A stretch of 64,000 bases of DNA, from assembly GCA_963682055.1 (NCBI GenBank), contig OY821745.1, positions 18,101,342 through 18,165,341 on the forward strand. Direction: 5' to 3'. How positions within the stretch are numbered: position 1 is the first letter of the stretch; every line of letters begins with the position of its first letter. Below the pieces are notes generated by a model, which was not told the origin of the DNA, did no database searches, and saw nothing but the letters and a program-made list of their open reading frames with translations. Source of the DNA: Primula veris (Eukaryota; Streptophyta; Magnoliopsida; Ericales; Primulaceae). The position numbers and the translations under genes were made by a program. Below are positions 52,686 through 64,000 of the stretch, one piece after another.

Positions 52686-55600
52686 TGTAGGAGAAAATAC
52701 TGGAAAACGTGAAAAGAAACTAGAGAGAAGAAAACTCTCTTTTTTATTATTATTATTTACTGATAAGAGCTACATCAGTTTAAATAGAAAGTATACAAGC
52801 TTATGCTCGTAAAAGTAAGGAGATAAGATAAAAAAAAGAAAAACTAACATTCAAATTTGAACTCTGATCCCATAGAGATCAGATTAATTTCCTAACTTTT
52901 CTACACTCCCCCTCAAGTTGGCGTGTAGATATTAATCAAGCCCAACTTGCATACGAAATGTTCAAAATTATGTCTCGCAAGTCCCTTAGTTAAGATGTCG
53001 GCCGTTTGCTGGATAGAAGGCACAAACAGTAAGCAAATAATCCCAGCTTCAAGTTTCTCTTTAATGAAGTGTCTATCAATCTCAATATGCTTCGTTCTGT
53101 CATGTTGGACAGGATTGTAAGCGATACTTATTGCAGCCTTGTTATCGCAGTACAATCTTAGGGGCAGTTCCAAAGTTGTCTCGAGTTCTTTTAAGGATTC
53201 TATGTATCCACAATACCTCACAGATCCCGTGAGCCATCGCTCTAAACTCAGCTTCAGTGCTACTTGCCACGACAGTTTGCTTCTTGCTTCGCCACATAAC
53301 CAAGTTTCCCCACACGAAGGTGCAATACCCCGATGTCGACCTCCTGTCACTCCCCCGAACTTGCCCAATCGGCATCAGTAAACACTTCAACGCTTCTTTG
53401 ATTTGTCTTTTAAAAAAATAGTCCTTTTCCCGAAGTAGACTTCAAATATCTCAAAATTCGGTAGACGACCTCAAGATGTTCTTCATAAGGTGCATGCATG
53501 AATTGACTAACAACACTGAAAAAGCAATATCCGGCCGAGTATGTGATAAATATATTAACTTCCCGACCAACCTCTGGTATATACTGGTATCAACGAGAAC
53601 ACGTCCTTTTTCCCAGAGCTTCACATTGGGATCCATTGGAGTTTCAGCTGGTCTGCAACCACTCATACCAGTTTCCTTCAACAAATCAAGAATATATTTT
53701 CGTTGCGATACGACAATGCCATTCTTTGAATGAGCAACTTCCATGCCAAGAAAATATCTAAGCGCTCTCAAATCCTTGATTTCAAATTCTGACGCAAGCT
53801 TTCTTTTTAATCTCTCCATCTCAATGACATCTATCACCCGTCAGAATTATATCATCAACATAAACTATTAGTATAGAAACCTTGCTTTCAGAAGAGAATT
53901 TGAAAAACAATGTGTGACCGTTTGTCCTTGAGAATATCATTTGTCTTCTAACAGATTGAGTGAATTTCTCAAATCAAGCTCTTGGAGTCTGTTTGAGACC
54001 ATACAAAGACTTCCTTAGCTTACACACTCGTGAGCCAAAATTTCCTTCAAAGCCAGGTGGACTATCCATGTATACTTCTTCCTCTAAGTCACCGTTGAGA
54101 AAGGCGTTCTTCACATCTAGTTGTTGCAACGACCAATCCAGATTAGCTGCAATAGACAACAGTACTTTCACAATGTTTAATTTTGCAACAGGAGCAAAAG
54201 TCTCGGAGTAATCAATATCATATGTCTGAGTGAATCCCTTCGCCACCAATCTAGCCTTGTATATCTCCACTGAACCATCAGAGTTGTACTTCACGGTAAA
54301 AATCCATTTACAACCCACAGTAGTTTTCCCTTTCGGCAATGCTTCAACACTCCAGGTCTTGTTCTTTTCAAGAGCTCGCATCTCTTCAAGCACTGCTTCC
54401 TTCCACTTCGGAACTTTTAGAGGCTCATGTACATTTTTAGGAATTTCTACACTAGATAACTGAAAGGTAAAAGCCACAAAAGATGAAGACAGTTTCGAGT
54501 ATGAAACATAATTAGACAAAGGATGACTAGTACTAGATCTTTTTACTTTATGAAGAGCTATAGGAATATCAGAATCTCTAGATTCAGACCGACTGTTATG
54601 AAGAGGGAGATAGTTACCTATAGCAGGCTCATATGCTTGATTTGTCCTTGGTTCGGAATCATGACAGTGCTGTAGAGTGAACTCGTCTTTCTTGTTATTC
54701 TTTTTCCTCAAGTAGACATTCCCTTTCCAAGTCTGGTCATCTTCCTGGAATCTATTATTTGTTCCTTTTACAGAATTGTTATCATGTTGTACTATTATAG
54801 TAGGTTGTTCTGTAGTTACAATTTCTATAACTTCTTTTTCTGAATTTTGATTTTGATTTTGTAATGTAGGCCTAGACTTCGACGAAACATCACTCACAGT
54901 AAGAGGAGTTTCAATGAAGGAGTCTTGGCCATTATCTGTAGGTGCAGAAGTATTAAGCATAGAATCTTGTGAGAAAAACCCATCAGTTAAGAGAAAAACA
55001 TTACCAGAGTTGATAAAATGAATCTTTTTTATAATTCTACCCCTTAAGATTAATGTCCTTGAAAAAAGGTTGTTTTTAAAAAAATGTGACATCCATTGTG
55101 ACAAAAAAATTCTTCAGTATGGGGTCAAAACATTTATACCCTCTTTGAGTTGGGGAGTAACCAATGAAGACACGTTTTATAGCTCTAGGTTCAAGTTTTC
55201 CGATTGTTTTATGTTCATGAACAAAGGCTGTACAACCAAATATCTTTAAAGGTAGATTAGTAGAAAGTCTAGAAGCCGGAAAAAAGTTTTTAAAAACTTG
55301 AAAAGGAGTTTGAAATTGTAAAACTCTTGAGGGCATTCTATTTATTAAATACACAGCGGTTAAAACAACCTCTCCCCACATATACTTAGGCACTTTAGTT
55401 GCAAAAAGCAGTGTACGAGCCACTTCCAACAAATGTTTATTTTTTCTTTCTGCAACACCGTTTTATTGCGGTGTATTATTGCAAGAACTGTGATGAACTA
55501 TGCCTTTTTCAAGAAAAAAGTTTCCCAAAATCGAGTTAAAAAACTTTTTCCCAGTATCACTTCTGAAAACTTGTATGTTAGTTTGAAATTGGGTTTGCAC

Positions 55601-56814
55601 CATATTGTAAAAGCTTTTAAAGACATGTTCTACCTCTGATTTTTCTGTTAATAAGTACACCCAGCAAAGTCGAGTATGATCATCCGTAAATGTGACGAAC
55701 CGTCTCTTTTTAGAAGTTGTACTTATTTTATCAGGACCCCAAACATCACTGTGAACTATAGTAAAAGGCTTTGACGGTTTATATGGTTATGAAGGAAAAA
55801 AAGTACGATGGTGTTTTGTAATTTCACATACTTCACAATGAAACAAGGATGGGTCTTTATTGCCAAATAACTTAGGAAACAAATGTTTCAAATATTTGAA
55901 GCTTGGGTGGCTTAATCTTAAATGCCATAACATAATGTTACTATCTGAAAGAGAAATAGATTCAAAACAGGAACTTATTCGTTGCGATTGACGCATTAAC
56001 TCAGATCCATTGTCGAAGAAATAGAGGTCTCCACTTTGCTTAGCACTGCCAAATATCCTCCCCGATGTCAAATCCTGAAAAACAAAATGACTTGGGATGA
56101 ATATAGTTTGACAGTTTTGATCACGGGCGAGTTTACTGACAGATAAAATATTGCAAGAAAGTTTAGGAACATGAAGGACATCATAAAGAGTAAGTGATGG
56201 AGACACTACAATGGAACCTTTTCCTGCAATGGCTGAAAAAGAGCCACCTGGGATCTTAATTTTTTCATTACCAGCACAAGGGTTATATGAAGAAAACAGG
56301 TTTGACAGTCCCGTCATATGGTCTGTTGCACCTGAATCGATGATCCAGGTGCCTACAAGGTTGACATTAAGGAAAGCTGTTTTCGGGTAATTACCTTTTT
56401 GAGCTAAAGAACAAGGACTTTTTTGAGACTCGAGAAGTTTGTACAGTTGCTCTATCTGTTCTTTGGTAAAAGGAGACAAACTCGCAGTGCCTTCCCCTGG
56501 CGCTGCTGAGTCCTTGCTACCAGTTAAAGCCGTTTTCCACGGAGTTTGGTTTGTCATAGATAATCACTAGGTCAGAACCTAGGCATCTGATACCATGTAG
56601 GAGAAAATACTGGAAAACGTGAAAAGAAACTAGAGAGAAGAAAACTCTATTTATTATTATTATTATTTACTGATAAGAGCTACATCAGTTTAAATATAAA
56701 GCATACAAGCTTATGCTCCTAAAAGTGACGAGATAAAATAAAAAAAGAAAAACTAACATTCAAATTTGAACTCTGATCCCATAGAGATCAGATTAATTTC
56801 CTAACTTTTCTACA
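52686..56814 (-). mobile_element. Ty1/Copia retrotransposon with both LTRs, inside MTR4 intron 11
   Basis: The left LTR 52686-52905 (3' LTR) and right LTR 56596-56814 (5' LTR) are about 220 bp, begin TGTAGGAG, end TTTCTACA, and differ at roughly nine positions. The flanking 5 bp are CTGAC and TTGAC, a target duplication with one change. A primer-binding site complementary to initiator tRNA-Met (TGGTATCAGA on the minus strand, 56595-56586) adjoins the 5' LTR. A purine tract (GAGGGGGAG on the minus strand) adjoins the 3' LTR at 52906. It begins 13 nt after the exon-11 donor and is antisense to the host gene. Confidence 0.95.
52913..56557 (-). pseudogene. Copia polyprotein lacking gag: protease, integrase, RT, RNase H
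   Basis: Starts MTNQTPWKTALTGSK only 39 bp after the 5' LTR. Within about 90 codons it reaches the protease (WIIDSGATDHMTG), so the gag domain is absent. Then come the GAG-pre-integrase HHCC region (WHLRLSHPSFKYL, FHCEVCEITKHH), the integrase core (HSDVWGP, RSDTGKKF), RT ([20 protein letters not shown], and YVDD near 53856) and RNase H (STSGYCTF, ASSTEAEFRAM). In-frame stops occur near 55784, 55465 and 53974, with frameshifts near 53840 and around 53370-53450. It is not autonomous. Confidence 0.85.
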
Positions 56815-58085
56815 TTGACCTCATTTTCTTATATTGTTTTTCATTTTCTTCGTTTTTAATTTCATTTTTGTCCATAATTTAGGTCCAAAGTAACTCGTAC
56901 AAAAAAGCTGTTCGTAGAATAGAGGCATTAGAGGGCCTGTTCGGAAAGCATGAAATTGCAAAATCTCCACTTATTAAGCAAAAACTTGAAGTATTACACA
57001 TGAAGAGAGAGTTTACGGCCAAAATTAAATCTATTAAGGGAACAACGCGGTCTTCCACGACATTAGCTTTCAAAGATGAACTTAAAGCAAGAAAAAGAGT
57101 TCTTCGGCGACTCGGGTAAGTTTTTACTAATGCATTGTATAGCTGATGTATAAAGCAAATTGAATACTCTTGTTCTGTTTTATGCTACTAGATTCATGGC
57201 TCCCATTTTTTATTACTAATGTTCTTGAGAGCATATTTTTCCTTGTATATATATTGGTTTCCCTTCTTATGGGTTTGGACATGCACAATATGAATTATGT
57301 TTAATTTTATTTATTTAGTGTTTTGTTGGTGAAAGTAGCTTTAGCTGGTCGTTTGGTTTTAGTTTGTAGCTTAGATTATTATTTAATAATATCCAAACGG
57401 ACAATTGTAAAGTAAATTCTCTAAGAAACTGATGTGTCTGTCTTTTCTTTGGGTAAGTCTGATGTGTCTGTCTTGGTTTGTGTAAAAGCAGTGGTCCACC
57501 ACCTGGGTTATAAGACCCATGAATTGACGACAATTTAGTTTGTTTGGATGTTTTTGTTTGAGCTGTTTGTTGGGTGGTGTGCTACCGTCTCATTTAAAAG
57601 CTTAAGGTGTTAAGGAGAGTACACTATTTATTTTATTGGACTCGTATTCTGTAATTATTTACTTACTGACTCACCTCTTTATGTAGTTTGCATTTTTTTC
57701 ATCACATTGTTATCTTTTCTATTATGTCTTAATTAAGTCGTCGTGAAGTTGTAGCAGTCCTTTCTGAATCTCACTGTTCAAATACTTGTGTGAAATTTAT
57801 GCAGATATGTTACAAGAGATGATGTGGTCGAGCTAAAGGGAAAGGTAGCGTGTGAAATTAGTAGTGCAGATGAGTTGACTTTGACGGAACTGATGTTCAA
57901 CGGAGTTTTTAAAGACATTAAGGTGGAAGAATTGGTCTCTCTTCTTTTATGTTTTGTTTGGCATGAGAAGCTTAAGGACGCTCAAAAGCCAAGGGAAGAA
58001 ATTGAGGTGTTGTTCACACAATTTACAAGATACCGCCCGTAGGGTTCCCAAAGTTCAACTTGAATGCAAGGTAATGTTTAGTATG

Positions 58086-60110
58086 TGTCACGCCCCAGAT
58101 TTCAGTAAAACCTGAGACCTGAATTTGGAAACTAAAGAAAACATACTGGAAGAAAATACAACTTTTTAAGCACACTTTTCCGACTTATATTACACAAAAA
58201 TATTATATTACATTAGTACGTACACAACTACTCCTAATGTACATCATTTACAAAGTATTACACCAAACTAAATAGGCTCTGAGTGTCTAGGCTACCCGCA
58301 CAACCCAAAATCTATCCCGCTCGCAACCTCGCTCAACAGCTTAACCTGTCCTGGAACTCAATACATCTGAACCTCCACCTAAAATAATAAAATAAACAAA
58401 GACAAAAAACGAAGGAAAAGAGTGAGTCAATTATTCATTATATATATACGTTAACAAACTAAAAATAAATAAATAATGCAATGCATATATATTTAGTTAT
58501 TTATATATGTATTTTGTCTTTTTATTTCTCCTCCGCTAACCTCCTCTACTACAACTACTTACGCCAAGTGGCGTGACTCGATAACCGACTCAAATGTGTA
58601 TAAAGTCGGATTCACAAATAAAGTGCCAGATCACTTCTCAGATCCACGTATGGAGTCAACTGCTCATGAAACCATACGCCAGCTATTGCCGTATTTTCCG
58701 TGAGCACCAGGCCTACTGGAACCCCTTTTGGCACGTGAACCCTAAAAGAAATGTAAAAGACGGACACCGACAAACAACTCACGACAACACCACACCTCTC
58801 CTCCTCGGTTACTTAGCCTCATTATTTCTCTTTGTTCAAGAGTTATATGATAAACATTTATTAAACTAAATGTAAAGACTACTGTCATCACAATAATAAA
58901 TAACATAAAAGTGTACAGACAATTCAAACTGCAAAACTTTTGGTCGAAAAGCTCGACAAGTCCCATGTAGTGATTCAAGTTTCAACAAAATATACATATA
59001 ATTCCACTAGCATGAACTACATCAGACTTAGTAACTAGCAAGGAAAAAAAAAAGAAATACATGAACTAATTCATACCCTCCATCATGAGTAAGACCCGCC
59101 TTCTTATTTAGTACCATAACAGTATCTTAATAAATCCTATAACCAACCAATTTCAGCTATGAAATTAGCCCCACAAGTCTATGAACAATTAACTCAATAT
59201 ACTCAGCATTTTATTGCATAACAGAACAAAACAGGAAGACAATATTGCCATCATAACGAGTAACCCCCAAATTTTTGTACCAAACGGTACTTCATCAAAG
59301 CCGATTATCAACTGAATTCTGCTATACAACTACTACTACTGAAAGTAAGTCTAATACCAAGACAGTTACTCGGTAAGGTCGATAACCATTCAGGTTCATT
59401 ATATGATAACGACTTTGATTAATTTTACCATCACAAACTACCAAGCAATATAAAAAGCAGGGAAACAAGACCCGCCTAATAACACATAGTTAACTCCCCT
59501 TTCAAGTACCGAAACTGCGCCAACCAACAAGCTTCAGTTATAAATCTACAACTACTACAGGCAACATAAACATATATAAACATGAAACATATTCCTTCCA
59601 TCGCAATGAGTATAAATAAGCATTTCCGTACTGAAATGGCACCACAATAAAGTCACTGAACTACAAGTTCAGTTGCGCATCTACGACTACAATTAATATT
59701 ACTTGATAAACAACAAATATCAAAAGGAACCGGAAATCGATTCCTGCACTAATACAACACAAAAGACTCCCCTTTCAGTACCGAAACGGTACCTTTATGA
59801 AGCTCAACACCGGATGGAAATACAGCAGCTGGGTAAACGTTGATTTATGCTTTAAAATTGAGAGCAAACCCGCAAGGAATCGTCTAAAAAAAATAACCAA
59901 ATACAGATTTTATCAAAATTACAAAACAGATTTTTGCAAACTGATTTTAACCCACCGGAAAGGAGATTAAATCGACAAACCATACCTCAAAATACTCTCA
60001 TCTACGATAGCTATCTAACGGAAAAGACGGATTGAAAAACGGATTACTGATTTGAGAGAAAATGAGGTTTAAAAAGTGTGTTTATATAGTTTTATAAATA
60101 TGGGTGTTTA
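58086..60110 (-). mobile_element. LTR-like element fragment adjoining the broken end of MTR4
   Basis: Begins TGTCACGCCCCAG at 58086, which read on the minus strand is the GGGGCGTGACA ending common to plant Gypsy LTRs. Near the other end, a minus-strand TATATAAACAC (about 60085-60095) is followed by a TC-rich leader. No coding region was seen. The interior 59080-59830 has a degenerate repeat with CTCCCCTTTCAGTACCGAAA. The right limit and target duplication were not found, so it may be a solo or truncated LTR. Confidence 0.45.
59080..59830. repeat. Degenerate internal repeat, core ACTCCCCTTTCAGTACCGAAACGG
   Basis: Variants of AGTACCGAAACGGTACC (ACCAAACGGTACTTCATCAA, AGTACCGAAACTGCGCC, GTACTGAAATGGCACC) recur at about 59280, 59505, 59628 and 59780, each followed by sequence like CAACTGAATTC or AAGCTTCAGTT and CTACAACTAC. 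Spacing is uneven. Confidence 0.55.
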
Positions 60111-60604
60111 ACTTAATATACATGTGTCATTTAATAGATTTTTAAATGACGATGTGTCACTAGTTAATAATAAAAAGTTAACAAAACTATTGTGAATGCT
60201 CTAAGTGATAGGTGTTAAATCATTTTATCATCCTTAATAAGATTTAAAAAAAAACGTTATATGTAAATTGAATGACCTTCAAAAAATTGCAACTTACTAC
60301 ACACCGATTGATAGCGTGACTTAACGGGGTTGATAAAGTTTGATAAATAAAAAAATGTGATCAATATGTAATTAAGTGAATAGTATTTAATTTGGTTAAG
60401 ACATTTCAAAAAAATTCTCCGGGCGAACTCACATACTGTAATGAGGCTGGATTTTTTCACTGCAATATATCCGTTTTTCACGCCAAAATCGTAACTTTTT
60501 TTTACGAATCGTAAGTCAAAATTACGGTTTGACTAAGTCAGATTTACGGTTTTGACTGTAAAATTACCAAATTGCCCTTGCGTTGAAAATCTAAAATTTT
60601 TACT

Positions 60605-60636
60605 GAGGGCTTGGCCGATCGATCGGCCAAGCTCTC
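60605..60636. repeat. Near-perfect 32-bp palindrome
   Basis: Centred between 60620 and 60621 on CCGATCGATCGG, extending to GAG...CTC with a single mismatched pair. A smaller hairpin (CTGAAATTTTTTTCAG) follows at 60636-60652. A related ATCGATCGGCCA occurs at 60999-61010. The surrounding 60480-60740 repeats ACGGTTTGAC motifs. Confidence 0.7.
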
Positions 60637-61140
60637 TGAAATTTTTTTCAGAGGCCTGAGTACTGTAAATTTGCCTACTTAACTCAAAAAAATATTTACG
60701 GACCGTAATCGTGACTTACGGTTTGACTTATTCATATTTTTTTTTTCAATATCGTATATTGTAGAACTATAATTTATTCGTTCGGACTCACTCCAAATTT
60801 ATTCGTATATCAATTTAAACAAATTAACCATTTTTTTAAATGATTAGTATTCGAAACGAACTTTTATCGTATTACTCAAAACAAATTAAGTTATTGATTT
60901 TTTATAAAACCGTAACTTATTGATCTTTTATAAATCATTGCGGTTCCTAAATAGTTTTCTGATTTAATTAGTTCTGGAAAAATTTTCCACAAGGGCCATC
61001 GATCGGCCATTTTGCCATTTGGTAGTTTTAGGGTGAAAACCGTAAATTGTCTCCAAATCGGTTACAGCATGAAAACAGATAAATTGATAAATTGCACTAG
61101 TGTAAAAATCCAGCACCGAGACGGAGAGAGAGAGAGAGAG

Positions 61141-62214
61141 ATGATAGTTCGGACTCCGCCGCTGAAACGAAAAGCTGAATCTCCGGCGATCCCTTCCTCC
61201 GCCTCCGCTGCTGACGGAAATATTGTCATCTACGAAGACGAACCCGACCCTTTTCTCTGCACTTACCAATGTCGTCAGATGGTATCCTCTCCTTCTCTTC
61301 CTCTCTCTCTCTATATATATATACACACAGGACCAGTGGCGGTCCTGGGCTTTCCGGCACCTCAGTCGAGCTTTAGTTTTTCTGCCCTAATCTTTTTCAC
61401 TTATACTACATAATACTAATCTATTTGTTTCTAAAATAGAATTTAAATAAACCTATCATATATAATTATCTAGTGTACATTTCAGAGTACTACATTTAAT
61501 ACACGTTTCTTGAGTTCAACCATGTTTGCCACATATTTTTTCTTTTTAAAAATTTATTTAATAGCAAAAATGAAGCTAGTGTGTTTTGAACCTAACTTGG
61601 TCCATTTATAATAAGGACATTAAGACCACTTTCTTGATAGTATTGAGATGTTCTGCATACAATATATAAACAAATATTAGTAGTTAATTAATACTATTTT
61701 AAACAATTTCAAATATTTTGCGCCTCAGTGGGTTTGGCTCATTTGCCTTCCCATAGGACTGCCTCTGCACGGGACCCATACTATCTGTGGAAGGCGTGAA
61801 TTTGTGTTACTCGTTTACTATAATTTGTAATGGTTAGGCATTGAATCAAAGAAAACTTGCGATAAAGAAAAGCAACTGTACTTTAGAATAATGACTTTTA
61901 CCGAACAATTGGCGTGCTCTTGTTTCCGGTGGTGTTTTTAATTAGCAATATGTAAAGAAAACAATACATTTCAAAACAAGAAATTTTAATGAGGAACTTT
62001 GAGATGAATAGTAGACAAACAGAAGAAAGGGATGGGTAGTTCCCTTGCTATAGTGGAAGGGAGCGGTTAAAAAAAATGAACAGTTATTTCTCTTTTTGAA
62101 ATGAAGAGCGGTTGTTTTTTCTCTTTTGTAATTTGTTAAAGTTCAAGGGTTGTTTTGTATACTAACTTTGCCGGCTTCATAAGGGGTGGTTTACATAAAT
62201 AATAGTATGAAGTA

Positions 62215-62260
<46 letters not shown>

Positions 62261-63820
62261 TATTCATGTAACAAGCTCTTATTGTAAGAGCAACCACATC
62301 AGGGTAGCGATCACACTCTTCAAATTTAACACAAAGAACCTACTTTTTTAGTTTTAGACTTTTAGCTATTCAATTAACATTGATTCAAGACATCAGCCTC
62401 TCTATTAAACTCTTCATTACATTTATTTATTACTTGTTACTTTTAAAAATAAAATAATTTTTTTTCTCTCCATTTTTTCTTTAATCTTCATCAAAACTAA
62501 AATTGTTGTTAGTCAGTATGAACTTTTATAGCTTGAGTCCATGAAAACAAAGCACCCCCACACGATAATCCCATCAAACGTCAGATAATTAGGAAAACAT
62601 AAGAGTTATAGGGAAGTTACCATTAAAATTTACGTCATTTTAACTTTCAGTTGAGAAGTGAACAATTTTTATGTTATGGTAAGTATGTATATAGTGATAG
62701 TGACAGACAGGAAAGAAAAGTTTTGGGTTCTCAAATTCTGGGAACATGGGAGATGCTTGAAAGGAGACAAGTTCATTAAATTACTATTGTTTAATTGTTA
62801 ACTAGCTGAATCTTGCTAGCCATTTCTACCTATCCACCTTGCCATTGTTAGATTTAGCTAGGACCCTAATGAGCCTGATGTGAAAGGAGTTTCGATACAA
62901 CCTAGTTGAATTTTAGCTAAAAGTATATAATAGCAAGCCTGATGAGCATGCTCTAATTTGTAAACCTATCAATACCACCCACGTATAGGCATCTTGCACG
63001 CGTCACCTGAAATCTTACTTTCAACAATCTGGCATGTTTTATACTACAAGTAGTGAGTAACTTTAATTTTTACAGTTTTAGAGTACGACGTCGGCGGAAA
63101 ACTATTACTCCCTTCGTTCCCATTAAATTGTCACTCTACGAAATTACGTTCAATTTTCACCGGCTTATAATTTGTATCAAAATTTACTCATATAATTCTA
63201 CATTTGAACTATATGATTAACTTTTGAAAATTTCCATTCCGACAATTTTGGTACAAGTTTTTGGCTGGTCCAAATTGCACATCTTTTCGTAGTGGACAAT
63301 TAAATGGGAACAGAGTATATATTATTTTTTGTCATTCTTTTTCACCATTTTTGAGATAAGCTGTGTTTTAACATCGGTTAACGTCCAGCGCTCTTTGACC
63401 ACAAGCTCATTCTCCAAAGCCACAAAAGTATCATATTTGTAGAGAGGTCCCACTTTGCGAATAGGAAAACAACTGTAGGTTCTATTTACTTTAAGTCTTA
63501 ACATTATTAAAAACTAAAATTTAAAAAGATTTGAAACTTATTACAATCAGCCTATGGGGCTCACCTGTAGCATCTCAGATCCATATCCAACATTTAATTC
63601 AAGTGTGTCAAAGCTTCCCAGTGTTCTTTATAGTTTGTCGGGATATTCACCGTTATAATATGAGATCAACATTAGTTTTTCCCTTTGTCTGTAAGATAAT
63701 TGCTACTTGGTAAACTGTAGGTGAAATCAGAATTCTTCGATATTTTAAGCAGTGCAGAGAAGCAGGCACATGATTATAAATCTAAGTTCGAGGCACTCAG
63801 CAATGAATTTCAAAAATCAG
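61141..63820 (+). CDS. MAD1: MAD1 spindle assembly checkpoint protein, first two coding exons (runs off the window)
   Basis: Exon 1 61141-61281: MIVRTPPLKRKAESPAIPSS, then IVIYEDEP and LCTYQCRQM, ending at a GT donor in phase 0. Exon 2 63721-63820: VKSEFFDILSSAEKQAHDYK ... NEFQKS, phase 1 at its donor. The RTPPxKR start, the CTYQCRQMVKSEF block and the start of a coiled coil match plant MAD1 (NES1). In the family MAD1 recruits MAD2 to unattached kinetochores and sits at nuclear pores. The leader is GA-repeat-rich directly before the ATG. The 2.4-kb intron 1 holds an (AT)n run and no other gene. The remaining exons lie beyond 64000. Confidence 0.8.
62218..62260. repeat. (AT)n microsatellite in MAD1 intron 1
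   Basis: About 20 uninterrupted AT units. Similar (AT)n runs occur at 28785-28811, 29223-29254 and 29454-29500. Confidence 0.95.
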
Positions 63821-64000
63821 GTCGGTTTTGTTGTGATTACAATTTGATTATAAATTTGCGAATCTTTAACCATCACATCAAAACATGCCTTTATCTCATT
63901 TGTTAATCTAAAACATGACAATGTAATAAAACACTCAGAAGTTTTTTTGGTGTGTGTTTACAATACAAGTAACTCTTGCACCGTAGTCTTCAAAAAAAAA

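Larger units (their letters stand above)
47396..58042 (+). pseudogene. MTR4: MTR4-type DExH-box RNA helicase of the nuclear exosome, apparently inactivated
   Basis: Exons: 47396-47656, 47762-47962, 48042-48245, 48622-48960, 49384-49488, 49783-49893, 50596-50846, 51354-51477, 51567-51849, 52150-52304, 52526-52672, 56883-57115, 57805-58042. Motifs: [28 protein letters not shown], arch/KOW region (CLPFLQPGR), DSHCT start (ELMFNGVFKDIKVEELVSLL). MTR4 is the helicase that feeds RNA to the nuclear exosome in rRNA processing and surveillance. The sequence fits MTR4 better than HEN2 (SSYKK-type and KSPLIKQKL regions). Defects: motif III (FLSAT) is deleted near 48200; an extra T near 58022 shifts the frame to a stop at 58040; and about 80 C-terminal residues of coding sequence are not found before MAD1. 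Introns 5 and probably 10 are GC-AG. It could be a pseudogene or a damaged second copy. Confidence 0.8.

Noticed and set aside
47396..58042. HEN2 as identity of the helicase
   Set aside because: N-terminus and arch/KOW region fit MTR4 better than HEN2.

Overview
The window is nuclear DNA of a flowering plant, most likely a eudicot. The evidence is three intron-rich plant housekeeping genes with short GT-AG introns, AT-rich intergenic DNA, plant-type transposons (MULE, Pack-MULE, CACTA, hAT-like MITE, Ty1/Copia, Tat-lineage Ty3/Gypsy, plant mobile domain) and a nuclear insertion of plastid psbZ. The species cannot be named from the sequence. All exon structures below were worked out by eye from splice sites, reading phase and recalled family sequence.

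Layout. 1-3.8 kb: a decayed minus-strand MULE transposase gene, split by a 915-bp solo LTR with a perfect 5-bp target-site duplication. 6.8-9.5 kb: a foldback element, a Pack-MULE-like element carrying the first exon of an R3H-domain gene, and an hAT-like MITE. 9.9-25.8 kb: a 5'-truncated Tat-lineage Ty3/Gypsy retrotransposon (Tat1) on the minus strand. Its gag-pol (20.2-25.7 kb) is followed by a nine-copy 73-bp tandem array and then 8.5 kb of genes in the opposite direction: five small coiled-coil genes, each with its own TATA box; a four-exon gene with a domain resembling the putative gypsy-type Transposase_28 family; and two more coiled-coil ORFs. 25.8-28.5 kb: a CACTA MITE, a dispersed repeat and a plant-mobile-domain (PMD) fragment.

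28.5-39.6 kb: a 16-exon SART3/Prp24-like U4/U6 recycling factor (plus strand), with a tandemly duplicated first exon and a plastid psbZ fragment in an intron. 40.8-46.6 kb: a second, more decayed Tat element (Tat2, plus strand) with the same plan: pol, tandem repeat, antisense gene with its own promoter. 47.4-58.07 kb: an MTR4-type exosome RNA helicase gene that looks inactivated. It lacks helicase motif III, has a frameshift in its last recognisable exon, and has no 3' exons. One intron holds a 4.1-kb antisense Copia element; an LTR-like sequence starts 16 nt beyond the last recognisable donor. 61.1 kb to the end: the first two exons of MAD1, a spindle checkpoint gene that runs off the window.

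The most unusual content is the antisense gene cluster in Tat1. The broader pattern (pol, then tandem repeats, then antisense genes with their own promoters) recurs in Tat2. The host genes SART3 and MTR4 both act in nuclear RNA metabolism, but nothing here shows that they are co-regulated.
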